This document shows, one piece after another, positions 52,356-61,693 of a stretch of 64,000 nt of DNA (positions are counted from its first letter, which is position 1; every line of letters begins with the position of its first letter). The stretch is from the NCBI GenBank assembly GCA_023410475.1, contig JAEYPS010000037.1, positions 16,775-80,774 of the forward strand, in the 5' to 3' direction. This stretch comes from Bacillota bacterium. Its GTDB lineage: Bacteria > Bacillota > Clostridia > Christensenellales > SZUA-584. The notes below the pieces were generated by a model. It saw only the letters and a program-made list of their open reading frames with translations. It searched no databases and had not been told where the DNA came from. The position numbers and the translations under genes were made by a program.

Positions 52356-53107
52356 GCCGCGTTATCACCAGCACAAGCAACGAGTTCGTAAAATTCGCGA
52401 GGAGCCTGAAGTCAAAAAAAGGGCGCGCTGAATCATGCTCGTTTTTGGTTGAAGGCGAGAAGTGCGTGCGTGAGGTGGCACATCATATGCCGCAGTGCCT
52501 TAAAAGCGTTATCGTATCTCACGATAAATATACGGGCTTTGCTCAAAGCCTCGAAGCCAAAGGAACACTCGTATATTACGTAAGCGAGAGCATCCTTGCC
52601 TCGATATGCGACAGCAAGACGCCTCAGGGCATAGCCGCGATAGCGTCACTGCCCGAACATAAAGAAATGTATTCCGGCTTTATTGTAATGCTTGATGACG
52701 TGCAGGACCCTCAGAACACAGGCACAATAATAAGAACCGCGGACGCCGCGGGATGCTCGTGCGTAGTGTTATCCCCGGACAGCGCGGACTGCTATTCCCC
52801 GAAGGCCGTTAGGGCATCGATGGGCAGTATATTTCATATACCGGTGATAAAGGCTGACATCGACAGCTATATCCGCAGACTCGTTTCTGATGGATATCAG
52901 GCCGCGTGCGCCCATCTCGAGGGCGACGTTTCCTATACGCTTGACTGGAGCAAGACATGCCTCGTTATAGGCAACGAATCAAGAGGCGTATCTCCACGGA
53001 TAAAAGAGCTTTGCACAAAGCTTATCAAGATACCGATGTACGGCAAGGCGCAAAGTTTGAACGCCGCGGTCGCCGCCGGCATATTGATATACAAAATACG
53101 CACTTGA
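52352..53107 (+). CDS. SpoU/TrmH family RNA 2'-O-methyltransferase
   Basis: A 251-residue methyltransferase. The N-terminal substrate-binding part holds SCSFLVEGEKCVREV. The SPOUT domain has motif 1 LDDVQDPQNTGTIIRTADAAG, motif 2 LVIGNESRGVS and motif 3 IPMYGKAQSLNAAVAAGI. It modifies rRNA or tRNA ribose; the exact target is unknown. ATG 52352 overlaps the previous stop (ATGA) with GAGGAG 11 bases upstream. The pheS T-box promoter overlaps its 3' end. Confidence 0.92.
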   Translation: MSRVITSTSNEFVKFARSLKSKKGRAESCSFLVEGEKCVREVAHHMPQCLKSVIVSHDKYTGFAQSLEAKGTLVYYVSESILASICDSKTPQGIAAIASLPEHKEMYSGFIVMLDDVQDPQNTGTIIRTADAAGCSCVVLSPDSADCYSPKAVRASMGSIFHIPVIKADIDSYIRRLVSDGYQAACAHLEGDVSYTLDWSKTCLVIGNESRGVSPRIKELCTKLIKIPMYGKAQSLNAAVAAGILIYKIRT

Positions 53108-53133
53108 AATATCTTCAAAGCCTGTGCTATAAT
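53104..53133 (+). promoter_or_regulatory. sigma-A promoter of pheST
   Basis: TTGAAA, 18 bases, extended TGC and TATAAT. It overlaps the stop codon of the methyltransferase gene. The predicted start near 53140 is the beginning of the T-box leader. Confidence 0.75.
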
Positions 53134-53139
53134 TCTTTA

Positions 53140-53375
53140 AATGTTATGAGGCTTGAAAAGTATCTTTGCAGTCTCTGCGGGAGAAAGAGACAAAGCGCCG
53201 ACGGCTGAAAGCGCTTGCCCGTGTGCAAAGAGAATATTCGCAGGCTGAACAGCCTTTGGGACGGTCGCTCCGTTATAACGATACAGGTTCTATGCAAAAG
53301 TGTTTAATCGATGCATGGAGCGAATTTGGGTGGTACCGCGGACTTTCGCCCCATGGCGAGGGTCTTTTTTATTTA
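53140..53375 (+). ncRNA. T-box leader, phenylalanine-specific
   Basis: Leader of about 235 bases. The T-box sequence TTGGGTGGTACCGCG lies at 53326-53340, and the terminator stem GACTTTCGCC / GGCGAGGGTC plus six T at 53341-53370. A UUC codon at 53237-53239 in GAATATTCGCAGG fits as the specifier for tRNA-Phe, in agreement with the downstream genes. Uncharged tRNA should stabilise the antiterminator and allow pheST expression. Confidence 0.92.
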
Positions 53376-53430
53376 TAAAATTGCTTGGGCAATGATAATA
53401 AAGACTTTATATAATCATTGGAGGGAGAAC

Positions 53431-54459
53431 ATGGAGAACAGCATTGACCTCGAAAAACTGAAAAACCAGGCGCTGGAGGATATAGAGGGCTGCGCGTCGC
53501 TGTCGGAACTCGAGAACATACGAATAAGAGTGCTTGGCAAAAAGGGCGAGCTTACGGCGGCTCTTCGGAGCATGAAGGACATCCCTGAGCAGCAGCGTCC
53601 CGCTTTCGGAAAAAGCGTAAACGAACTGAGAGATTTAATAACGGGCGCGCTGGAGGTAAAGCTTAGCGCTATAGAACTTTCAGGCAAAGAGGAAAGGCTT
53701 GCGGCCGAGGCGATTGACGTAACGCTCCCCGGAAAAAAGAGCGATATCGGAGCGCTGCATCCTCTGACAAAGACGTATTACGAGATACGCGACATATTCG
53801 TGAGCATGGGCTTTGAGGTCATGGACGGCCCGGAGGTAGAGCTTGAGCAATATAACTTCGAGATGCTGAATATGCCTAAGGACCATCCTGCCAGAGACAT
53901 GCAGGATACGTTCTATGTTTCGGAAGACGTCGTTTTGCGTACTCATACGTCTCCCGTGCAGATAAGGACGATGCTGTCTCAAAAGCCGCCTATACGCATG
54001 ATATGCCCGGGCAGGGTGTTCAGGAGCGATGACCCGGACGCCACTCATTCTCCTGTTTTTCATCAGGTAGAAGGCCTTGTTGTAGGGGAAGGAATAAGCT
54101 TCGCGCATCTTAAAAGCACGCTCGATATCTTTCTGAAGGAGCTGTATGGCGAAGAAACGAAGACAAAGTTCCGGCCGGGTTACTTTCCGTTTACGGAGCC
54201 CAGCGCAGAGGTCGACGCAACCTGCGTCAAATGCAAGGGTTCGGGCTGCAACGTGTGCAAAGGTTCGGGTATGATAGAAGTTTTAGGGTGCGGCATGGTG
54301 CATCCATATGTGCTGAAAGCTTGCGGCATTGACCCGGAAGTTTATTCAGGGTTTGCGTTCGGGCTCGGGCTCGACAGGCTGACGTCTATTAAATACGGGA
54401 TAACGGATATCCGGCTGTTCTTTGAGAACGATATCCGGTTTCTCAGGCAGTTCAGATAG
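53431..54459 (+). CDS. pheS: phenylalanine-tRNA ligase alpha subunit
   Basis: Catalytic subunit, 342 residues. The N-terminal coiled-coil arm is followed by the class II core with motif 2 (PIRMICPGRVFRSDD), FTEPSAEVDATC and motif 3 (GFAFGLGLDRL). A small four-cysteine module CVKCKGSGCNVCKGSG replaces a shorter loop, which is normal in many bacterial PheS. ATG 53431 follows GGAGGG; frame upstream of it belongs to the T-box leader. Confidence 0.97.
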   Translation: MENSIDLEKLKNQALEDIEGCASLSELENIRIRVLGKKGELTAALRSMKDIPEQQRPAFGKSVNELRDLITGALEVKLSAIELSGKEERLAAEAIDVTLPGKKSDIGALHPLTKTYYEIRDIFVSMGFEVMDGPEVELEQYNFEMLNMPKDHPARDMQDTFYVSEDVVLRTHTSPVQIRTMLSQKPPIRMICPGRVFRSDDPDATHSPVFHQVEGLVVGEGISFAHLKSTLDIFLKELYGEETKTKFRPGYFPFTEPSAEVDATCVKCKGSGCNVCKGSGMIEVLGCGMVHPYVLKACGIDPEVYSGFAFGLGLDRLTSIKYGITDIRLFFENDIRFLRQFR

Positions 54460-54471
54460 GGAGGATTTAAA

Positions 54472-56856
54472 ATGATAGCGCCATATAGATGGCTTTGTGA
54501 TTATGTTGATATGGATATAGAGCCGGGCAAGCTGATGCGAAAGCTTATAATGACGGGCTGTCAGGTTGAGGGCTACAAAGAGCTGGGGGCGGGTCTAAAA
54601 GGAGTAGTCGCGGGCAGGATACTGACTATACAAAAACACCCCGACGCCGATAAGCTTTCGATATGCTCTGTAGACGCTGGTGAAGGCGAGCCGCTTCAGA
54701 TAGTCTGCGGCGCCGTTAATATATTTGAAGGAGCGCTGGTTCCCGTAGCTAAGATAGGAGCGGAGCTTCCGGGTGGATTTGTCATAAGCAAGAGTAAGCT
54801 TAGGGGAGTGTATTCCTGCGGAATGCTGTGCTCGGGCAGGGAACTCGAGCTTTCGGAAGCCGATTATCCCGGCGCGGACGTTGACGGAATAATGATGCTC
54901 AGGGAGGACGCCGCTCCCGGAACTCCGCTGCGTGACATTCTCGGTCTTACCGACACGGTGTTTGAAATAGAAGTCGGCGCCAACAGGCCCGACTGTCTCT
55001 CGGTGATGGGAGTAGCAAGGGAGTGCGCGGCCGCGATCGATATAGGTATAAAAGCGCCAGATATATCCTACAGCGAAAAGGGAGGCAGTATTTCTGAATA
55101 TGTTAAGGTCAGCGTAGATGACCCTGACCTTTGCGAAAGGTATGTGGCAAGAGCTGTAAGGAACGTAAAAATCGGGCCATCGCCGAAATGGCTCAGAGAG
55201 AGGCTCAAATCCGCCGGAGTGCGCTCTATAAACAACATAGTCGATATAACGAACTTCGTTATGCTCGAAACGGGGCAGCCGATGCACGCTTTCGATCACA
55301 AGGACATCCGCGGAAGTAAGATTATTGTCCGGCGCGCCAAGGAAGGCGAGAACATCACTACGCTTGACGGCAAGGTTCGCAATCTCACTGGCGATATGCT
55401 TTTAATCTGTGACGCGGGCGGGCCCATCGGCATCGCGGGCGTAATGGGAGGCGAGAACTCCGAGATAAAGGAAGACACGACAACGGTTATTTTCGAATCC
55501 GCGAAATTCATGCAGGGCAACGTAAGAAGGACGGTAAGAGCGCTTGGGCTTCCTACCGAGTCGGGAATGCGCTTCTCGAAGGGCGTTGATACTTCCGGGT
55601 GCAAGGCCGCCATGGACAGGGCGCTGCATCTCGTGGAGCTGCTTGGAGCGGGAGAGATAGTCTCGGGCGAGACAGACATATTATCAGCCGATATAGGTTT
55701 AAGAAGCGTAAGAGTTATGGTCGACAGTATAAACAGGAGACTCGGCACCTCTATAGCGGCTGAAGACATGGCAAAGCTTTTAAGAAGGGCTTTTATCGAC
55801 ACCCGTCTTGAAGGCAATACGCTCATATGCGGCATCCCAAGCTTCAGAAACGATATATCTATAGGCGAGGATATTGCGGAAGAAGTCGCGAGGATGTACG
55901 GATACGACAACATACCCATGCAAAGCATGACGGGCGGAGTTATAAGAGGAAGTATCCCGGCAGAAGAAAAAAGCATAGACAGAATTAAAACGCTTCTTAC
56001 CGGCCTTGGATATAACGAATGCGTTACGTATTCGTTCGAGTCCGCGTCCGACCTTGACAGGCTGGGGCTGCCGCAAGGAGACGGGCTGCGCGATATGGTT
56101 CCTATAATAAACCCGCTCGGAGACGAGCAGGGTTATATGAGGACGTCGCCGCTGCCCGAGATGCTAAAAGTTGTCGCCAACAATTTAAACAGAAAAGTAA
56201 TGGATATAAAGCTGTTTGAAACGGGAAGGGTCTACCTGCCTGTCGAGGGCGAAAAGCTGCCCGACGAGCAAAAGTATATATGTATAGCGGTCTGCGGGGA
56301 CGACGCGTTCTTTTCTCTTAAAGGCGTCGTAGAAAACCTGTTCGAATCATTTGGGATCAAAAAAGCGCGGTTCGAAGCCGAAGGAGCTGCGTATTTTCAC
56401 CCCGGGCGCAAGGCAGCGGTTTACGCTGATGATAAGCTTGGCGAGATGGGCGAGATACATCCCGACACAGCCGAGTCTTTCGGTATAAACAAAAAGGTCT
56501 GCGTTGCCGTGCTCTTCTTAGGCAGCATGATCTCCTCCGCAAAGGTAGGCGCGAGGTATGAGCCTCTGCCAAAATATCCTGCGGTAGAGCGTGATATAGC
56601 CCTCGTGGTTGACAAAGATGTTACAGCCGGCAGTCTGCTCGAATGCATAGAGTCGAGCGCCGGCGATTACTTTGAGAGCGCGGAGCTTTTCGACGTCTAT
56701 ACGGGCGGACAGCTCGGTGAAGGCAAAAAGAGTCTCGCGTATTCGATAATTTTTCGCGCAAAAGACAGAACGCTTATGGACGAGGAGGTCAACGAAGCGA
56801 GAGACGCTATTGCCAAAGCCGCGGCAAAACGGTTTGGTGCGAAAATTCGCGAATAA
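54472..56856 (+). CDS. pheT: phenylalanine-tRNA ligase beta subunit
   Basis: A 794-residue partner of PheS. In order: a tRNA-binding OB domain (GVVAGRILTIQKHPDADKL), the B3/B4 editing region (INNIVDITNFVMLETGQPMHAFD), B5 domains, a class-II-like core, and a C-terminal ferredoxin-fold anticodon-binding domain (PLPKYPAVERDIALVVD). It begins 12 bases after pheS behind GGGAGG. Confidence 0.97.
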   Translation: MIAPYRWLCDYVDMDIEPGKLMRKLIMTGCQVEGYKELGAGLKGVVAGRILTIQKHPDADKLSICSVDAGEGEPLQIVCGAVNIFEGALVPVAKIGAELPGGFVISKSKLRGVYSCGMLCSGRELELSEADYPGADVDGIMMLREDAAPGTPLRDILGLTDTVFEIEVGANRPDCLSVMGVARECAAAIDIGIKAPDISYSEKGGSISEYVKVSVDDPDLCERYVARAVRNVKIGPSPKWLRERLKSAGVRSINNIVDITNFVMLETGQPMHAFDHKDIRGSKIIVRRAKEGENITTLDGKVRNLTGDMLLICDAGGPIGIAGVMGGENSEIKEDTTTVIFESAKFMQGNVRRTVRALGLPTESGMRFSKGVDTSGCKAAMDRALHLVELLGAGEIVSGETDILSADIGLRSVRVMVDSINRRLGTSIAAEDMAKLLRRAFIDTRLEGNTLICGIPSFRNDISIGEDIAEEVARMYGYDNIPMQSMTGGVIRGSIPAEEKSIDRIKTLLTGLGYNECVTYSFESASDLDRLGLPQGDGLRDMVPIINPLGDEQGYMRTSPLPEMLKVVANNLNRKVMDIKLFETGRVYLPVEGEKLPDEQKYICIAVCGDDAFFSLKGVVENLFESFGIKKARFEAEGAAYFHPGRKAAVYADDKLGEMGEIHPDTAESFGINKKVCVAVLFLGSMISSAKVGARYEPLPKYPAVERDIALVVDKDVTAGSLLECIESSAGDYFESAELFDVYTGGQLGEGKKSLAYSIIFRAKDRTLMDEEVNEARDAIAKAAAKRFGAKIRE

Positions 56857-56880
56857 CACAACATTTTGTATAATGAGTTG

Positions 56881-56909
56881 TTGAAATATTCTTTATCTTG
56901 GTATATAAT
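56881..56909 (+). promoter_or_regulatory. sigma-A promoter of zapA
   Basis: TTGAAA, 17 bases, TATAAT, right after pheT. It gives a leader of about 26 bases before ATG 56942. Confidence 0.8.
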
Positions 56910-56941
56910 CATCCTATAATATGGTTGGGGTGTTGATACTT

Positions 56942-57295
56942 ATGGAAAAGACACGTACAATGGTAAAGATATGCGGCAAGGAATACATGATGGCTGGCTT
57001 CGAGAGCGAGGAATATATCCACAGGGTCGCCATATACGTGGACAGGAAGATGACTGACCTTAAATCGCAATATGTAAACCTCAACTCAAGCACGCTTTCG
57101 GTGCTTACGGCGATAAATATCGCGGACGATCTTTTAAAGCTTCAGGATCAGTTCTCGGCTCTTGGCAGGGAACACCAGGAGCTTTGCGCCGAGCTTAAGC
57201 GTGTGAGAGCGGAGTATTCAAAGGATGGTTCGCATTCCAATGTGTCGTCCATAAAAAAACAGGGCAAAAGTCAGTTGTTCGACAGTTATAAATAG
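56942..57295 (+). CDS. zapA: cell division protein ZapA
   Basis: A 117-residue FtsZ-ring stabiliser. The N-terminal KTRTMVKICGKEYMMAGFESEEYIHRVA and the helix with LTAINIADDLLKL match ZapA; a coiled coil follows. ATG 56942 is favoured because GGGGTG precedes it and the ATG at 56921 would leave a leader of only about five bases. The pheT-zapA order is common in Clostridia. Confidence 0.9.
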   Translation: MEKTRTMVKICGKEYMMAGFESEEYIHRVAIYVDRKMTDLKSQYVNLNSSTLSVLTAINIADDLLKLQDQFSALGREHQELCAELKRVRAEYSKDGSHSNVSSIKKQGKSQLFDSYK

Positions 57296-57314
57296 GTCAT
57301 TCAGTTAAAACAGC

Positions 57315-57343
57315 TAAGCGCGCCTGTTTGGTGCGCTTATTTT
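57315..57343 (+). terminator. terminator of zapA
   Basis: TAAGCGC / GCGCTTA stem with an 11-base loop and a short T run. Confidence 0.7.
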
Positions 57344-57346
57344 ATA

Positions 57347-57380
57347 GGGGGCAACCCAAAAGGCGTGAGGCTTTTTGGAG
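57347..57380. repeat. CCAAAAAGC/GCTTTTTGG intergenic palindrome, copy 3
   Basis: CCAAAAGGC / GCTTTTTGG (9 bp with one wobble) around a 5-base loop, preceded by GGGGG. Same family as the copies at 22221 and 38511. As there, it follows a gene end. Confidence 0.5.
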
Positions 57381-57535
57381 CGTGCACACGTTACCCGAAG
57401 TTTTGACATATGCGATGATGAAGGCTTGCCGATTTAAGGGTATAATATGTTGAAAGCTGTGCGTTAAGCAATGCGGCGTTGAAAAATTGAAACGGCTGTT
57501 ATATACTTTACACAGCACAGCGATTGGAGATTTTT

Positions 57536-58210
57536 ATGAACTTTTTATCCAGGACTCCGTTATCACTGCTGTTGAGCGGCGATATACAAGGGTTTGCACT
57601 GAATTTGCTATATATACTTCCGGCGCTTATCATTGCGGTATCGTTCCATGAAGCGGCGCACGCCTGGATGGCAAACAGAATGGGAGACCCGACTGCGAAG
57701 AATTTAGGGAGGCTAACGCTCGACCCGACTAAACACTTCGACATCTGGGGAATAATGATGTTCGCCTTCGTAGGGTTTGGATGGGGAAGACCCGTTCCCA
57801 CAAACCCAAGGAATTATCACAACTATAAAAAGGGCAACGTGCTCGTAGCTATTTCGGGTGTAGTCACAAATATAATACTCTCTTTTATATTTTACGGATT
57901 GTTTGTATTGCTTTTCGGAGTATTCGACATCAAAGTCGAAGCGATATATTGGATTGTACGCAATCTTGTAATATTGAACATTATACTTTGTTTTTTCAAC
58001 CTGCTGCCCATACCACCTCTTGACGGGCATCACCTTGTAAAGGGATTTATAGCGAGGATAAGCCCCAATTTCTATATGGCGTACCAGAGATACGGCTTTT
58101 ATGTTCTTATAGCGCTGCTGGTGTTTACGGATGTTATACAGATAATGCTCGGTTTTTTTACAAGCCTGCTGCTCGGGCTGTATGATGCGTTTTTCGGGTT
58201 GTTTTTCTGA
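57536..58210 (+). CDS. M50 family membrane protease (site-2 type)
   Basis: A 224-residue membrane protein with the zinc-binding SFHEAAHAW (HExxH) in an early helix and the second site NLLPIPPLDGHHL. It has about five or six hydrophobic segments and belongs to the short, PDZ-less group of site-2 proteases often found next to scpAB. The substrate is unknown. ATG 57536 is chosen with GGAG seven bases upstream over a TTG at 57524. Confidence 0.9.
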   Translation: MNFLSRTPLSLLLSGDIQGFALNLLYILPALIIAVSFHEAAHAWMANRMGDPTAKNLGRLTLDPTKHFDIWGIMMFAFVGFGWGRPVPTNPRNYHNYKKGNVLVAISGVVTNIILSFIFYGLFVLLFGVFDIKVEAIYWIVRNLVILNIILCFFNLLPIPPLDGHHLVKGFIARISPNFYMAYQRYGFYVLIALLVFTDVIQIMLGFFTSLLLGLYDAFFGLFF

Positions 58211-58211
58211 G

Positions 58212-58955
58212 ATGGATGAATATGAGTACAAAGTACAAATAGAGCAGTTTGAAGGCCCGCTGGACCTGCTGCTGCATCTTATAAACAAGGCCTGTATAGA
58301 CATAGAGGACATATTCGTCTCAGCCGTCACAGGCCAGTATCTTTCCTATGTATCGTCCATAAAAGAGCTGTCTATGGACAGCGCGAGCGAGTTCATCGAA
58401 ATGGCTGCGCTGCTGGTTTACATAAAGTCAAGGATGATACTTCCTTTCGATAACGACGAGGAGGATGCGGAGGAGGAAGACCCGGAGCAGGAGCTCATAG
58501 CGCGCCTCAAAACATATAAGATGTTCAAGGACGTCTGCGGGACGCTGAAGGAGTATGAGGAAAACGGCCTCAGGGTATATTACAGGCTGCCTGAGGAGTT
58601 GGCTTTTCCGGACGAGAAGATTGAAGTTGAGGAAATATCGCTTCAAAGTCTTATAGACGCTTATGCCGAAATGATGGGAAGGATACCCGACGGAGGCGCG
58701 GAGCGTATAGAAGAAGTGGCGATTAGCGCGGAGCAGTTCACTATAAAGGAGCGCACAAGATTTATACTGCATAAGCTCAGAGAGATGGACGGCGCGACGT
58801 TCTTTTCGCTGTTTTCCGGAGCGCGCTCAAGGATGGAAGTGGCCGTAACGTTTATAGCGCTGCTTGAGCTTATACACGAGAGCATCGTAACCATCAGGCA
58901 AAACGCAAGCTACGAAGATATATATATCTCAAGGATAAGTGAGGAAGCAGTTTGA
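58212..58955 (+). CDS. scpA: segregation and condensation protein A
   Basis: The 247-residue kleisin subunit of the SMC-ScpAB condensin. The N-terminal YKVQIEQFEGPLDLLLHLI and the C-terminal winged-helix region around FLALLELI-type FIALLELIHESI are typical, with an acidic linker (EEDAEEEDPEQE). ATG 58212 starts one base after the protease stop. Confidence 0.95.
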   Translation: MDEYEYKVQIEQFEGPLDLLLHLINKACIDIEDIFVSAVTGQYLSYVSSIKELSMDSASEFIEMAALLVYIKSRMILPFDNDEEDAEEEDPEQELIARLKTYKMFKDVCGTLKEYEENGLRVYYRLPEELAFPDEKIEVEEISLQSLIDAYAEMMGRIPDGGAERIEEVAISAEQFTIKERTRFILHKLREMDGATFFSLFSGARSRMEVAVTFIALLELIHESIVTIRQNASYEDIYISRISEEAV

Positions 58956-59470
58956 ACGCCGACGACATAAAAAAAGCAATAGAGAGCATACTGTTTGTTG
59001 CGGGCGACGCCGTAGAGTCTTCGGATATCGCCGCGGCGCTTGAGGTCAGCGAAGAAGATCTTGCCGCCGTTATCGAGGAGATGATTTTGGAGAGGCAGCG
59101 GGAAAACGCAGGGGTTATGATAACCCGCGTAGAGGGAAGGATTCAGCTTTGCTCAAACCCCGCTTATACTCAATACATAGAAAGGGTGCTTCAGCCCGTA
59201 AAAAAGACAAGGCTCTCTCAGTCGCTGCTCGAGACGCTCGCGATAATAGCTTACAGGCAGCCTATAACGAGGATAGAGATTGAGCAGGTAAGAGGCGTAA
59301 AGTGCAACTATTCTGTGGCAGCGCTTATAGAGAGCGGGCTTATAATAAGGGCGGGGCGGAAAAAGACTCTCGGAAATCCTATGATGTATGTAACCAGCGA
59401 CGAGTTCCTCCGTCACTTCGGGATATCGTCTCTTGATGAGCTTCCGGTTCTTAATGAGCAGGCTCAATGA
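58952..59470 (+). CDS. scpB: segregation and condensation protein B
   Basis: A 172-residue protein with two winged-helix domains, SMC accessory protein. IESILFVAGDAV, LSQSLLETLAIIAYRQPITRIEIEQVRGV and GRKKTLGNPMMYVTSDEFL are conserved. It starts with TTG overlapping the scpA stop (TTGA) behind GAGGAAG. Confidence 0.95.
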   Translation: MNADDIKKAIESILFVAGDAVESSDIAAALEVSEEDLAAVIEEMILERQRENAGVMITRVEGRIQLCSNPAYTQYIERVLQPVKKTRLSQSLLETLAIIAYRQPITRIEIEQVRGVKCNYSVAALIESGLIIRAGRKKTLGNPMMYVTSDEFLRHFGISSLDELPVLNEQAQ

Positions 59471-59524
59471 ATTTATTTCCATGCATTAGATAATAATAAC
59501 AACGTTACCTGAGTTGAAAGGGCG

Positions 59525-60139
59525 TTGTTTTTTATTATTATATTATTATTAATCTTAGCCATAATAACAGTCCTGGTTTTCGTTTTTAAGATAAAAGGCG
59601 TTATCAAAGCTGATAACGCAAATATAAGCGTCGTTGTCTCATATCTCGGTATAATCAAGATTAGCAAGAACTATATTATCCGGCGCGAAGATAAATCCGT
59701 ATTCGCTCTTTATCTTGTTACAAAAAAAGGATTAAAGCCCATCGCGACGCTTAAGGACATTATAAAAAAAGTAAAGAAAGCGGCGCCAACGGACATTACG
59801 CTTGTCGACCTTATAACCGTTATTGCGCAGTCGGCGAGGGGAAAAAAAGAAAAGGGAGCGTTCAGCTATATATATAAAAAAATAAGATATGACGTTACGA
59901 TAGATGTTTTGATAGGGCTGGAAGACGCGTTTTTCACCGCAGTCGTATGCGGTGTTTTGAACGGGGCCGCTGGCGCCGTGCTTGCCGTATATAACGAAAA
60001 GAAAAGGGTCATCCGCGTAAACGCGTCCCCTGAATTTTCAGATTTAAGATTTTCGATAAAAGCCCACTGCATAATAGCGCTTGCTCCGGCAGATATTATT
60101 ATTGGATACGCGATTAACAAAAAAAACAAGAGGCGGTGA
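59525..60139 (+). CDS. DUF2953 protein
   Basis: A 204-residue protein with one N-terminal membrane helix (about 2-22) and a domain with GVIKADNANISVVVSYL and a C-terminal beta-rich part. Family DUF2953 is found in sporulating Bacillota directly before ytfJ, as here, but has no known function. It starts with TTG behind GAAAGGG; the next gene begins six bases after its stop. Confidence 0.75.
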   Translation: MFFIIILLLILAIITVLVFVFKIKGVIKADNANISVVVSYLGIIKISKNYIIRREDKSVFALYLVTKKGLKPIATLKDIIKKVKKAAPTDITLVDLITVIAQSARGKKEKGAFSYIYKKIRYDVTIDVLIGLEDAFFTAVVCGVLNGAAGAVLAVYNEKKRVIRVNASPEFSDLRFSIKAHCIIALAPADIIIGYAINKKNKRR

Positions 60140-60144
60140 ATTTT

Positions 60145-60531
60145 ATGCATCCAATTGAAAATATCATGCAGACTGCTATGGTTGAAATCAAGGATATGAT
60201 CGACGTGAATACCATAGTCGGAGACCCGATAATCTCGACAGACGGCTCGACGATCATCCCGGTTTCAAAGGTTTCTTTCGGATTCGTAGCCGGCGGCGGA
60301 GAATACGGAAAATCTGACGGTCAGCAGCAACAGGAAACAAAGCATCCTTTCGCGGGCGGCGCGAGTTCGGGTATATCGATATGCCCAATAGGGTTCCTTG
60401 TTGTAAACGAAAGCGACGTTCAGCTTTTGCCCGTCAGCGGCAGGAATATGCTCGAAAAGGTGTTTGAGACTATACCAAAAGTCATAATGGATTTTAAAAA
60501 TGCGCTTAAGTCCGACGAAGAGGTGGAATGA
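60145..60531 (+). CDS. ytfJ: sporulation protein YtfJ (GerW)
   Basis: A 128-residue YtfJ family protein. The IENIMQTAMVEIKDMIDVNTIVGDPI start and the glycine-rich VSFGFVAGGGEYG...GASSGISICPIGFLVV core match the family, which is linked to spore germination in Bacillus. ATG 60145 is preferred (AGGCGG upstream) over GTG 60136. It is followed closely by a DacF-like carboxypeptidase. Confidence 0.93.
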   Translation: MHPIENIMQTAMVEIKDMIDVNTIVGDPIISTDGSTIIPVSKVSFGFVAGGGEYGKSDGQQQQETKHPFAGGASSGISICPIGFLVVNESDVQLLPVSGRNMLEKVFETIPKVIMDFKNALKSDEEVE

Positions 60532-60534
60532 CAC

Positions 60535-61674
60535 TTGAAAAGAATTATTATGAGGGCAGCGGCGGTTTTACTGGCAATAACCGCCGTATTCGCTTATAAT
60601 GTTAACGAATCAAGAGCCGCCGTAGACATATCGGCAAAGTCGGCAATCCTGATAGAAGCCGAGTCCGGCAGGGTGCTGTATGAGCAAAACGCGTTTGAAA
60701 AAATGCCGATGGCGTCCACCACGAAAATAATGACGGCCATCGTGGCGCTGGAAAACAGCGGCCTTGGCGAGATCGTCGAAGTGGGGCCAAACGCAAGCGG
60801 CGTTGAAGGCTCGTCTATATGGCTTTCGGTAGGCGAGAAGATAACTCTCTCGGACATGCTCTTCGGGCTGATGCTGGCTTCCGGCAACGACGCGGCGATA
60901 GCCATAGCGGAGCATGTGGGGGGAAGCCTTGAGAAATTCGTCGAAATGATGAACTCCAAGGCCAAAGAGATTGGCGCGTACAATACGCATTTTTGCAATC
61001 CTAATGGACTGCCTGTTGATAATCATTACACGACCGCGTACGACCTTGCCCTTATATCCGCACATGCTATGAAAAACGAATTTTTCCGCGAGGTCGTTAA
61101 GACAGAATATAAAGAGATACCATGGCAGGGGCACGAGTGGAACAGAGTAGTTAAAAATAAAAACAAGATACTCTGGCAGTATCAGGGCGGCAACGGCATT
61201 AAAACAGGCTTTACGAAAGACGCTGGCAAATGCCTCAGCGCGGCGGCCGAGAGGGACGGGCTTCAGCTGATATCCGTCGTTCTGTGCGCCCCTGATATGT
61301 TCAGAGACTGCATGGAACTTATGGATTACGGTTTCGATAACTATTCGAACAGGCTCATACAGCAGGCGGGAGAGCACATAGGTGACGTAACAGTAACCAG
61401 AGGTGTGGAAGAAAACTTTTCGGTGTATACGAGGGAAGACGTTTACTATCCTCTGACAGACGAGGAGTTCGAGTCTCTCGTAAAACGCGTATATATTGAA
61501 AAAGAGATAGACGCGCCGGTTACAGAAGGGCAAAAGATAGGGAGCATAGACATCTGGCTCGGCAGCAACCAGATATATTCGCTGGCGCTGACAGCGGATA
61601 AAGACATAGGCGAGAATTCATACAAGTATAATCTCGACAAGGTGCTCGGAAGGTGGCTTAGGCTGGTAACCTGA
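60535..61674 (+). CDS. D-alanyl-D-alanine carboxypeptidase (DacF type)
   Basis: A 379-residue low-molecular-weight penicillin-binding protein of peptidase family S11. It has a signal peptide, S61-T-T-K64, S116-G-N118, K223-T-G225, and a C-terminal beta-rich domain plus a basic amphipathic end. It trims the stem pentapeptide of peptidoglycan. Next to ytfJ a role in spore cortex or general wall maturation is possible. It starts with TTG behind AGAGGTGG three bases after ytfJ. Confidence 0.94.
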   Translation: MKRIIMRAAAVLLAITAVFAYNVNESRAAVDISAKSAILIEAESGRVLYEQNAFEKMPMASTTKIMTAIVALENSGLGEIVEVGPNASGVEGSSIWLSVGEKITLSDMLFGLMLASGNDAAIAIAEHVGGSLEKFVEMMNSKAKEIGAYNTHFCNPNGLPVDNHYTTAYDLALISAHAMKNEFFREVVKTEYKEIPWQGHEWNRVVKNKNKILWQYQGGNGIKTGFTKDAGKCLSAAAERDGLQLISVVLCAPDMFRDCMELMDYGFDNYSNRLIQQAGEHIGDVTVTRGVEENFSVYTREDVYYPLTDEEFESLVKRVYIEKEIDAPVTEGQKIGSIDIWLGSNQIYSLALTADKDIGENSYKYNLDKVLGRWLRLVT

Positions 61675-61693
61675 CGACGCTACAGGAGGTTTT

